A DNA stretch of 64,000 nt from Macrostomum hystrix (lineage: Eukaryota; Platyhelminthes; Macrostomidae): assembly GCA_950097015.1 (NCBI GenBank), contig CATNEN010000007.1:11719001-11783000 (forward strand). Direction: 5' to 3'. The translations under genes were made by a program, and so were the position numbers. Within the stretch, counting starts at the first letter, position 1; the number at the start of each line of letters is the position of its first letter. Shown here piece after piece: positions 33,501-45,500 of the stretch. The notes under the pieces were generated by a model. It was not told where the DNA came from, did not search any database, and saw nothing but the letters and a program-made list of their open reading frames with translations.

Positions 33501-36500
33501 CATATGGAATGTGTGCAGTTCAAGCAAGATTGGGACCGGGTGAGCTGGCCATATGGAATGTGTGCAGTTCAAGCAAGATTGGGACCGGGTGAGCTGGCCA
33601 TATGGAATGTGTGCAGTTCAAGCAAGATTGGGACCGGGTGAGCTGGCCATATGGAATGTGTGCAGTACGCGTATTGTGAGCTCGTATTAGAACTATTACC
33701 TGCTTACTGAGATACTGAGATATAAATTCACTGTTAAAGAAAAAGTGGAATGAAGGAACTATGGTCTCACTTTGGACATATTCCACAGATTAGAATCGAA
33801 AGAAAGCTTCGGAATAAACAAACTTTCTTGAATTTCTATTGATGCCTTTTTACGAGTAATCGTACTCACGGAGATTCGAGTTGACATAGTCTATCAGCCT
33901 CCTTAAACTGTGCAAAATTTCCAGCGCTACCTTTTCCGATTCACCGGAAACTCAACAAGTAGCACCATCTACCTGTCCAAAGCGACAGCGCTGAACAAGC
34001 AGAGAACCCCACCGGAGATTAATCTGATGAGTTCTCTATTCCTGAGTCCCCCTGATACCCTGAACGCTACAGGACAGATCAGCGTGTTCGACTTCCGAAA
34101 CATCACCCTTAAATTCTGCTGTAATGACAGCTCCGCCTTGAACTGGACATTCGAGGTCTATATTGATTCAGTTCTAGTCGCTGTGCTGCACGACTCAACC
34201 ATTCACGGCAACTTTTCAATCAATTCAGCGGGATTTTCAAGGAAATCTACTGACAATGAGTACAACGGATTGATTGTTCGGTTCCCGATTGAAAGTATGA
34301 TTGGATCGGAGATACTTCGATGAATATACATGCTCATCAGGAACAAATTTTAGATTTTCATGAATTCATATCTTTAATGCATTGCAGATACGATAAACGC
34401 TGGATTTTGGCAGTCGCCTACATACGCTGACGCGTCTGACTGGCATCAGGTAGTTTTCAGCTTGTTCATTCTGTGCCCAGAATAAATAGTTAGTTTACTC
34501 CATGACATTTGTCTTCAGCTATGAGAATACCCGTCGTAATGCAGGTCTCATTCTCAAGCTTCGTGCGGGTCTTCCTAATCGGTTACCAGGGTGGGTCGGA
34601 TGCTTTCGATTCCATTGCTGGCGCGCTCAGCTTCTATCGCTACTGGTCCGCCGACCTGTTCTCCTGGATACCTTTGGACCAGAAGTACACCACTCTGGAG
34701 TACAATATCAGCGTGTTCTCCCGGCATGCAAGTCATTCGCCACTGAAGCCGCCACAGCTACTGAAAGGAATGCGGCACCAGCCCAGCACGGCCAAAATGT
34801 TCTTTCAGTTTAAGTACATGCTCTACGGAAAACTGGCTGCAGGTACGTTTGCTAATCGATTCAAGGGTTCTGGGTACTTAATGGGATGCTGGGTGGTTAG
34901 AGGATGTCTGCGACCACCCATGGAGCTCTGATTCTAGAAACATGAGAGACAGCTCCCGCCAAATCTCCATTTTCCGGACCAGAATGGGCTGATTGGCTGT
35001 CCCAAGAATGCATTAAGCGGATAGCAAATTCTAAGGCACTACTTGGAGAAAGACACTGACTTCCGTATCCTGCAACATATTTTCAAACTATTTGTTTTAT
35101 TAAAAAGCTGAATAAATTCTCTACAATCTAGTTGGAGCTTGTGCACGTCTACCTGTTTTAGCTAGTGAACCAAAACTAATTTTTTTTTAAGTTTAACGAA
35201 GATGAAAATTGTTAACTTTAAGACAAGAATGTGCAATGTTGTACTGCTTTTTTTCTGTTTTTTTTCGAAAAGTTTCGAAAAGTTTATTATTATATTCGAT
35301 GGGTATATTGATGTTTTCTACAAGTTAAGCTTCATTTCGCTAAAATCGGGCAACTAATCGTAATAAAAAGTGTTTTGCATAACTTTTTAAGGTCATGCAC
35401 GGCTAGTGTTATATAAAATACGATTGCTTATTTAATCGTTAAAAAATGTACGATTCTGAGCCGGGAATGTGTTGTCTAAGGTAATTTTTGGTGAGATTAT
35501 TTGATAAAAACTAGGATATTATATCATATAATCTCCTCGAAATAAGGAGCATTTATGGAACATTGAAGTGAACTTTGAATTCGGCTTTTAAGTTTTGCCA
35601 CCACTGACTGACTGGCTGCTTCGTGACGTATCTTCATGAGAAATTAATTTTTTTGTCTATGGTCGGAATCAAATGGTCTAAACCTACATACATGTATATG
35701 TCTATCAATCAGATGGGATGCCCCGAAGAATAAGCAATCGAATTTCATATATAATGCAATATGTAATCGGCTGCAATCAATGGTCCTGGGCTCGCTACGC
35801 TCGCCTCGAGACCATTAAACGCAGCCTCGGACATTCTAACCACAGAATGTGAATTAAACGGCGTTTATTATTTACTTAAACACAGCTCAGTGGCTAAAAC
35901 AGTTAGATGCACAAGCTTAAACTAAAATGTTGAGAATTCATTCAGCTCATCTTATTACGTTTTTGCAGAACATCAAAAGGAGAAAGGCAGAAAATTACTG
36001 ATCCCACTGGGTTCGTTCGACCGATTTTCAGCTCATTCATCTGAGATAGATCTTTTGGCTCAGAAATTTTTTTAAGATCTTAATTTTCGTGTGCTTTTCA
36101 AAAGGAGTATTTTAATCGGTAGATAATTAGTGGGTTCATGAATTCTACTGGTCAATAGTGAATCACAACTCCCTATCTGCCGTGATGTATTGGGACATAT
36201 AGCAACTTTGATTCTCGAAAAGAGGGGTTTGACGGGTAATTGGTTCTTCCGATGGGTTGGTTACCTGTGCTGGGTGTCCGCATCAGCCGGGCTTCCGGCA
36301 CCGCTGATCGGAACGGTCTGTATTTACCGGGTCAATCAGCTGTGTGCAGAGCTAAAATCGAAGCTCAAACTGCTGCAACTTTCGCAGAGTATGACAGAGC
36401 TGGCTACCCCTGGCTGTTATCGCGCAACCAGCCAGCCGGTTTCATCGGCTCCAGTCTTTTCGCGACGACGGCACTAACGGATGGCCTACGCAGTCTTTTT

Positions 36501-39500
36501 CAAAGTGGGTCGTACGCACTTGTCGCGGCGGGAAATGGCCTTCGCTGGATTTACATAGACATGGGTTACAGCAGAAACTTCAGCCATGTTGTGACGTTTC
36601 AAACTGCGTGCAATGTTACTAATTACTATTGCTGTGAGCCTTTCTTTGATAAAATTCAGAAAACATCCTAGAGAGTAAAACAAACAAAATCAGCATTCCA
36701 CTATTCACAAGCCCAAAACCTGTACGTTTCAGTGGCAAACACCATCCGTAACACAGAGTTCTATGCTCAGCTATCACAAATCGAGGCTGCCCCAAGTTTC
36801 CTAGCTGCAGACCTGTGCTACAAGCACCCGAACTCCTATCTTAACTCTGATGGAAAATATTTCGACTACCTCATGTTTGACTGCAAGAAGGTTAAAAAAC
36901 AATACACTTTCCGTTCGACGTACATCTATCCAGCAAAAGGATTAAAAAAAATTAAAAAAGGAGTTCTCAATGCTCAAATTTTAGACTGCTCGCTACTTGA
37001 CGGTGAAAAAGGACGATTCGATTTATGAAGCTTTGTCATTCGCCGAAATTGAAGTTTACGGAACGCTGCATTGTAAGTCTCTTCCGCAAAAGTGCATTGT
37101 ACATCAAGTTACTTCTGTATTTAGGCCTTTCCATTTTTTCCTTTCTTTTCCTTTTTCTTTTTGATGTGGAAACAAGTTTCCACTTAAAGTGCGTTGTTGG
37201 CGCGTTAGAGTGGCAATCTACTCATTCTGCCACAAAATGTGCCCCATTGCCATCAGTGGCCCTGGCATGCGGCATTAAGAAAGTCCTCTTACCTCTACCC
37301 CTTGCCCCATTGCCATCAGTGGCCCTGGCATGCGGCATTAAGAAAGTCCTCTTACCTCCACCCCTTGCCCCATTGCCATCCGTGGCCCTGGCATGCGGCA
37401 TCCTCTTACCTCCACCCCTTGCCCCATTGCCATCCGTGGCCCTGGCATGCGGCATTAAGAAAGTCCTCTTACCTCTACCCCTTGCCCCATTGCCATCCGT
37501 GGCCCTGGCATGCGGCATTAAGAAAGTCCTCTTACCTCCACCCCTTGCCCCATTGCCATCCGTGGCCCTGGCATGCGGCATTAAGAAAGTCCTCTTACCT
37601 CTACCCCTTGCCCCATTGCTATCCGTGGCCCTGGCATGCGGCATTAAGAAAGTCCTCTTACCTCCACCCCATTGGTGCTACCTGACATGCTTAAAAACTA
37701 CTCTAACCTCCCCCATTTGTGCCATTGTGCAGCTGATGCACAGTTGAATCGGCTGGCTGAAGTGCCCGTCGGACTGGGCGAGAATGTGCCCTTTGAGTCG
37801 CTTTTCATCTCGCAGTCCATCAATTCTGGCGGAGTGTTGGCCCTGCCGCTCTCAGCCAATGAGAGACCATTCGTAGAGTCGACCACTCGGTTCTCCCCGT
37901 ACAGCCCAGCATACACGTTGGTTTATTTTCCGCTGGACATGACAATCACCGGCTTCATTGTGCGAGGCAGCGGGAAACGATCATCGAGTCTCAAAAGCTA
38001 CCCGACACTTGTTCTGGTCTCGTATTCCGACTCTAAATCGGTCCGAAGACCTAAGTATAATTACAACCCGGCTTCTAGCGGCAGCGAGGTAAGTGACGCG
38101 TTTTCAAAAAAGATTCTTTTCTATGGCAATTATGTCCTAATTAAATCAATAACGATATTGAGGTATGTGTCAGACTAAAAAGCCAGTGGTACGGCTTATC
38201 TAATTAGTGTTACGTACGTTTGATTTTTGCGGTTATAACAAAGGAATCGTGTGAATTGAGTATACGAGTAAAACGATTCGCTCGTAAACTCGTTTAATAA
38301 ATGTGCATTGGGTCGCAGACTTAAAGAAAGCCACAATAGGGAAGCTAGAAACACATCAAATAAACATTTATTCAGTTTCTTATGTGCCCAGAAAATGAAA
38401 TATATATTCTGAAATATCATTTGACTTTATAAGCTATTTTCGAATGTTAGGTTTCCCTTGTCCCGGAGCATGTCCATTTTTACAGCAAATTTTGAGTCGT
38501 TTTTATAATAAGCTCACCAAAATTTTTTAACGAGGAAGAAATTGTCTTTCATTGTAGACAGTGTACTATACTGCTCAATCAACTTCGGTTGCTCACGTGA
38601 TCTACTTTCCTCGAAGTATTGTTGCGCAAATGATTACTCTGACGGCTAGAGAAGCGAGCTATGGGCAGGTTTCAATCAAGCTCGAAATACTCGGACACCC
38701 GACCGCATCACGTGAGCACATGGGCCGAAATAACTGTTGCAGTTACCTTCTAGATACATGCAGTTCCGTCCATTTGTTAAGACACTTGGTCCGATTGAAT
38801 TTCTCGATCCTGGACTTGGCATTTTTCACTAGCGTTAGCAAGCCAGGTCCGAGCACCCTCTCTTTACTCTCTCCCTAGAGCCAATAAATACTTTCAACCT
38901 TCCCCGGAGACTACAAGCGCTTAGCTGGACCAACAGCCTCGCACTTAAAAAGTGCTGTTTCTATTCATTACACGTTTCCCGGCAGTGATTCCATAGCTTT
39001 CGTCTGACAGCGTAAATGATGTAGTTCATAAGTTCTCCGCCTAATGTGTTTGACCCCTTGTAATTAAAAATAAATTGCTAGAGTAATCGCACCTTCATTC
39101 CAATTAGGGTAATCTCGAAATCGACAAAGCCCCCATTTTTTCAATGCGTATTTACTGTAGTTCGCGGAGTGATCTCACCTGCCAACTACACGGTCGATAA
39201 GTATGTGAGCGGCAGTGAACAGCTGATCAGAATCGTCTTCAACGAGATTCACTACGTCACTTCCCTGAGGCTGGTCAACATCGGGCCGGACGATAGCTTC
39301 TTCGTCACATATAGCGTCGTGCACAACGGCTCCAGCAGGGAGCTGAGGGTTCCGTGGCTCGATAAACTGTACAAAGTGAGTTTGGGTGCATACACCCAAC
39401 TGTGCCGCTTGTAAAATGAAAAAGTGAGGCCTAATTCTCTCCGCAGTTCGAAATAGACAAACCCGAGGAAGACTTCCTGGTTCCAGTTGTACTTTCTCCT

Positions 39501-42500
39501 CTGACTTTGGAGCTTCACTTCCAGCCAAACGCTACCGTTGAGCTGACCGATTTAGTCAACATCAGAGGAGAGCCTATTGAATGTGAGCAATTTGGCCGTT
39601 TCAGGCCTTGTTTTTTGTTAATTATCACAATCGTGCCGCAGCGCCCATTTGTTATTCAAGCGACACTTTCAATCGACTCTGACTATTTAGGAAAAATAAA
39701 ATTGTGTTTTTGAAAAGTGATGAAAAAGTTGCCCATCAACTGGTGCACAAATTTAAAGCGGTATTCTCTCAAATCACTTCCCCTTAGCTTCTACCCCAGC
39801 ATCCGTCAGGCTTGGAAGCAGCTCTGAGAGCTCTGAAGTAGGTGTTCTCTGTAGCTCTAAGTTCATAGGCTTTGCAACTCCTGGAATCCGTGAAAAAGGC
39901 CTTCCAACAATTACAGACTTTAACTTAGGAAACAAACAGAAACATCCATGGTGCAAGGTCTATTGAAAATTGCACCTCACCAGAGGAGCAGACAAACTCT
40001 TCTGACCCCAGGGTTCGAACGTAATTCTAAGACCCCAGAAGAAAAAAGCGACCTAAAAAGGAAATTCCGGAAAATGCTCCCTGCTGATTTTGTCTGCCTG
40101 GCTCCTTTGCATAGGCAAGCTAGCTACCTCAGCTGCACGCGTCACGAGCTACGTTTATAAAGATCAGCAGAAATATTACAATTCCTAGATGTCGTGATCT
40201 AGTATACCACCAGCTGTCTGAAGTCTGAAGTCTAGCAGTCTATTAGTATTTTCCCTATCGTAGATTTTTTACTTGATATTCTAGTGACTATTGCAAAAGA
40301 CTCACGTCCGCAAATTTACCAGCCGAATGCCCACCCGGCTGGCAGCCCAAGTACAACATCTGCCTGCTGGTGATGTCAGCCAAGATGGACTGGAACGCCT
40401 CGCTGGACTACTGCCAGAGCCGGCATTGGAACGGCAGGAACGGCACTCTGTTCATGCCCAAGACGGCAGTCCTCAGGAACTTTGGCCACTACATGTGAGA
40501 CCGGGACAGACTAATGCTTCGCATGTAATCGGATTTTATTTACACCCTAAATTAATAACTACTCTTTATTGAGACTTTGCCATTTCGCCTATAGTTTTGC
40601 GAAAAAAGCAGAAGAATTTTCTCCCGGTGCTGTAGATAGGTGGGATTGAGCGTGACGGTAAGTTTTCTAGGAGCAATCGCATAGATTATTAGTGACCTTT
40701 CGTTTTCAAATCTTAGTTTTAAGATTGAAGTGCGATCATAAAGCATAGAAGAATGAAAGTAAGGACTGCATTTCCTGGTCCACAGGGGGATGACGTTCCA
40801 CGTCGGGATTCGGCGGAACGACACCGCTGACGGTCAGGTCCGCTGGTCGTGGCTGGACGGCTCGGATGTGGAGCCGGGTGCCTTCTACATGGGCCAGCCA
40901 GCTGCTTCTGACTGTGCTGCGCTCGCCACTGACCTCAGCGGTCTCTACCGCACCAGCTGCAGCTCTCCGTGCAGCTTATTGTGCCAGATCCCAAAGAAGA
41001 CTTGTAAGTTCCAGTTTTGAATTATCTTGCACTATTAGACATGTGCTACTTCTGTGTTCCGCCATGACCCGCTAATTGCTAAACGCTCACGTCCTTTTTT
41101 AGGGTCCAACAGACTGCAAACAGTTATAATCAACAGCATCTATTCAATTTCTGATTGGCGCGTGCTGTCGGCTCTACCGCTCTCTGCGTTGCACCTTATT
41201 GACCATTTGCGGCTTTGGAGCCTTGACAGTGCACTTAAATATATCCCTCATACATCTAGTTCAGGGGGGAATGACTTATCCGCGCAGTATCAGTCCATAG
41301 GAGAAGAAAGTTTGCCAGCGCAAACTGCGCCCGGAAGCGCGGTCTATCAGCGGACTGCTATTTGCGATGGTGAGTCAGTCAGTTGAACATGACCAGTTTA
41401 GCTTTGAATACATTTTTCACATATTTTTGCGTGATTAAACCCTTAAGTTAGCATAATCGAGTAACAAAAATTCATTTTTTACTTCAAATCTAACAGGCTG
41501 CATGGAGCCACTTCTATATTCGGAGGCTGGGGGCCTTGACGTCATTATCAACGCATCTTCATATCACCAGCGGAGATCCCCAGACAAGGCGTTCCTTGGC
41601 AGTGTAATGTCTAGCGAATGTAAGCGAGATTTCTTCATTTGAGAAGCTGATACTTCATGACCGGCCCAGGGAAAAGACTTTAAGACCTTAAATACCTCAA
41701 AAACACACTTTCAGATCACGTTCAATGCTTTCTTTCTATGGGTGACTATCTTTACCGCGACAGTGTCTCTAGCGTTTCCGCCAGTGGCCTAGTGTGCAAT
41801 AATTGGACCGACCCTCTGTACAGGAACTATAGTAATCTCTGCCGTAAGTCTCTTCCAACTATTTAGAAAAAAAAGTTCTAAATATTCTTTCAAATTATTG
41901 TTAAATTTTCCCTTGCAGTCAGCACAGCAGGCTCTTATAGCCGGTGTGTGACGTCCAAGGGCTCCGAAAACTGCTATACTCAAAACTTATGCAGTAAGCC
42001 TTTTGCTAGAAGCTTTTTATCATCAAGCATAGTAATTGCACAAATACCTGAACACTGAATACAACCAAATGCTGACAATGGCAGGTCTTGGTTATGATCC
42101 ACCAAGTGGTTACTCGGATTATGCCAACGCTCTTCTAAACAAAGTTCTGTACTTCACGGGCCAGCGAGTAAGCGCATGGTACCAGACCTCCAACCCGATG
42201 GTCTGCATCATCCGCTCGGCTTACATTTCCGTTAGCACTCCAAGTAGCTTTTGGTGGCTGCTCGCTGACTTGAAGACGCAGTTCAGACTTGGCCAAATTA
42301 TCCTTGTACTATGTTAGTAAATCATTGGAAACAAAAAATGATAGAAACTATCCTAAGCATAACTTATTTGCTAATAAACATATTTTAGCCTCGTCTCTGA
42401 CTAGATTCGACTTTAAAGCGAGTAGCACCACCTGGAATATAACTCTTGGCGACTCAGCGTTTGACAATTGGGCGCTGGTCTATCGTTGGGCCAGCGTGGA

Positions 42501-45500
42501 GCCGATATCCGGTCCAGTGACAGTTGTCTTTCGAGGCCAGCCTACCGCGAGGTACTTGGCAATGCTCTCTCCCGTTGCCTTATCCAGACTCAACGTCGAC
42601 ACCATGCTGCTAGTTGCAGATGAAGGTAATTCTCTATTTTGTAGTTTATCGTGTTGGAGGCTTCACATTATGCCAGTAAGACGTAGTATTTTAACCGCTT
42701 GAAGCTCCTTGAAGTGCAGACGCATATGACTACTTTTAGTGTTCGAGCACGGAACGCAAGCTGATCTTCTTCGGCCTAACCGATTTCCGAGGGAATTGAT
42801 GTTGAAGGCGGTGAAAGCTAGAAACATGACGTTCTACGTGCACTTGAATCGATCAGGACTGTCACTGATGCTTTCAGCATTTAATTCCGAGTCAGACATT
42901 TTAAATGAGGTACGAATAAAATTTTCTGACTAAGAAAATTAGGCAGGCGACGCAGCCAGAGATCAGCAGAGATCACTTTCCACTATCCCATGATTTCCAA
43001 AAAATAGTTTAATTGACAAGTAATAATATCAGGGCACAGGGTGAAGGCTGTGGGCATTGACAAACCAATGGCTACAGTCGGCCCACAGCCAGAGAGTTAA
43101 TTCAACCCTTTCGCATACACATCTGCATCCGTATATGTGTACATCTGCCTCTTATCATTTGGCGGTGTACACTTTGGCGTTGGTCCTCATGGGCGCATAC
43201 CGCACGACAAGCCCACTAGTCTTTACTCCGCGGCTGCTAAGCAAACCTTTTCCTCTGAAAATACTGCTTCCAATCCTTTATATCCGCTCCAGCGGCGCTA
43301 TGAGTTCAACCTGACGGCCAGCGGCTCCTCCATCATCCTGGAAGCTGCCGCCATCAGGCAAGGCGACGCCGACCCGGCCAACCTGCGAACCGTGGGCGCG
43401 ATTGAGCTGCATGACGCGACACCTGTGATTGCAGACACAGAGGAATACTTGCCGATAACACTCACCTGGACTGCTGACAACTGCAGGTTGAATTTCTTCT
43501 GTGACGGAGTGAGCCTTGGCTACGCGACCGTGCAGGCCAATGAGTCCATCAACTTCACTGCCGCCGCCTACCGCGCTCTGATTTCGTCCAGTGTCTTTAG
43601 TGGTCCCGACATCATGTTTGACATGTCGAGTAAGGCTGTTAGTCATACAAATATTCAGATATATTCGTTATTGGCTTTTGTATCTAGATCCAACCTGAAA
43701 CCAATCCAGATTCACGACACCTGGGGTTCTGGAGCTGGAAAACTGCACCATCCACGATTGGGTTCAATGACTACATTCAGGTAGGAGCTAATGGAACTCA
43801 TAGCATTGTGCGCTGCTTCTAGTCAGAATCAGTTTGAGCTGCGCTTTGCTTTCTGACAGTAGCCACAGCTTGTGGTATCATGGATGACAATTTGAGTACT
43901 TTGCACTAAATCTCCATGCTGTGGAGATCTCCATTGCGAGAATACATTTATATTATTTCTTAAATGGTCAATTGCGATTGATTGTGAAGACAGCTAGTAC
44001 GAAAGCTTTCGATATATATTTTTAATTATGCCCTCCGTTTTAGGCTTGGTTCAGCAGCTTCGTCACTCTGTTTGTCGTTAGTGTTCAGGCTGGGACCAGC
44101 AGAACTGACTCGTATCCGGTCTATCCCAAGTTACTCCAGCTGACCTACAGCACCGACGGTCTATCACAAAATCCCTACATCCACGTGAGCTCAAGCGCAA
44201 ATCCATTTTTTTTCGATTTGCTTCAACATAACTTTACAAATAAGCTTGCCACTTTTGCCAATTTAGAATATCTCTGGAACTCTGAACAAAAGTGACGTGG
44301 TCAGCAGCTACCGAGTGGTACCGGAGATTCACGCGAGAGGCTTCCGGCTGTACGTCCTGGAAGTACACGGAGCCAGGAATGAGCTGCGCTGGATGCTGTA
44401 CGGCAGCAAGCAGAGTAAGGGTGCGATCATTTGCATAGAGACTCCCTATCAAGAAGTTTTGTGGTCAAGCAAGAAAGATGCCTAGGTCACAAGCACGTTG
44501 TCCTGAATGCTCCATGCATTATATTATATATTATATATTAAAATTAATTGTTTAATAGATTTATGAATAACTTTGTTCAATAAAGTTCGTATCCATTGAT
44601 TCGTCTTTACATGGCCATTTTAAGCTGAGTACAGCTACCAGTATCAAGGACCGGTGTTGATCTCTCGGCATCAACGACTTCTGAGCTCAAGCCCGAGTTC
44701 CGCTGACAATCGTACTGGCGTCTTGGACGGGAACAGGTCCCCAATTCTGGACTCCCCTTGCTGGATTCACAATGCGCTGAACGCGTACGTTGCGGTGGAT
44801 CTCGGATTCCCCAGATATATTGAGAGGGCCTACATCTGGGCTAGAAGTGACGACGACAAAGGTGAGTAGAAGGATTTATTAGCCAAACCATTTTTACAAG
44901 CCTCTGACAGTGAATGAAAAACTTTCAGGCTTGTTTGAGTATGACGATAACAAGTATTCCCAGGCGTACATCTCCAACTCATCAGCCAACTCGAGTGTCC
45001 AAGTAGTGGACCAGGTTTTTAATGAGACTGTTCCGCAACCCTGGATATTGAGCGTAAAGTCTGTGAGTTCGGTTCTAAGCCTCAAATATTAGGTTTGTCA
45101 GGTTTACAAAACGCTTTACATTCCTGATGTGAATTTTGCATACCTTTGCACAATCGCAGATGGCCAGATACTTCGGAGTTCGCAGCAGCGCCAACACTTC
45201 CGTGCCATTTTCGATCTGCGAGATTGAGATCTATGGTTTTCCATTGGGTGAGGCAACGTGCAGCCCAAGTCAGTAATTCAACCATTAGTCTTCTTAACTC
45301 GCGCTGTTGCAGGCTACGCACCAATTTACATTAAATTTGCCTTTATATCTTGCTCTTGCAAATCGAAAAAACGTTCCCGACTACTTCGATTGGCTCCACC
45401 AGTCTTTCCTTAGGCATTAAGTAACAATGAGAGCCTTACAACTGTCTGTGCGAACTGCTTGCATTTTTTTTAATATTCAGGGGCTTACAACTTGTAGTGC

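Noticed and set aside
37025-37747. 240-codon plus-strand ORF and the 140-148-codon frames over the 63-bp array
   Set aside because: They read through the end of a real exon into an intronic array; the true exon ends at 37072 with GTAAGT.
39583-40322. Gene boundary between series 1 and series 2
   Set aside because: Considered because a CTLD begins again, but there is no stop, no AATAAA in a suitable place and no signal peptide; the intron phases match across it.
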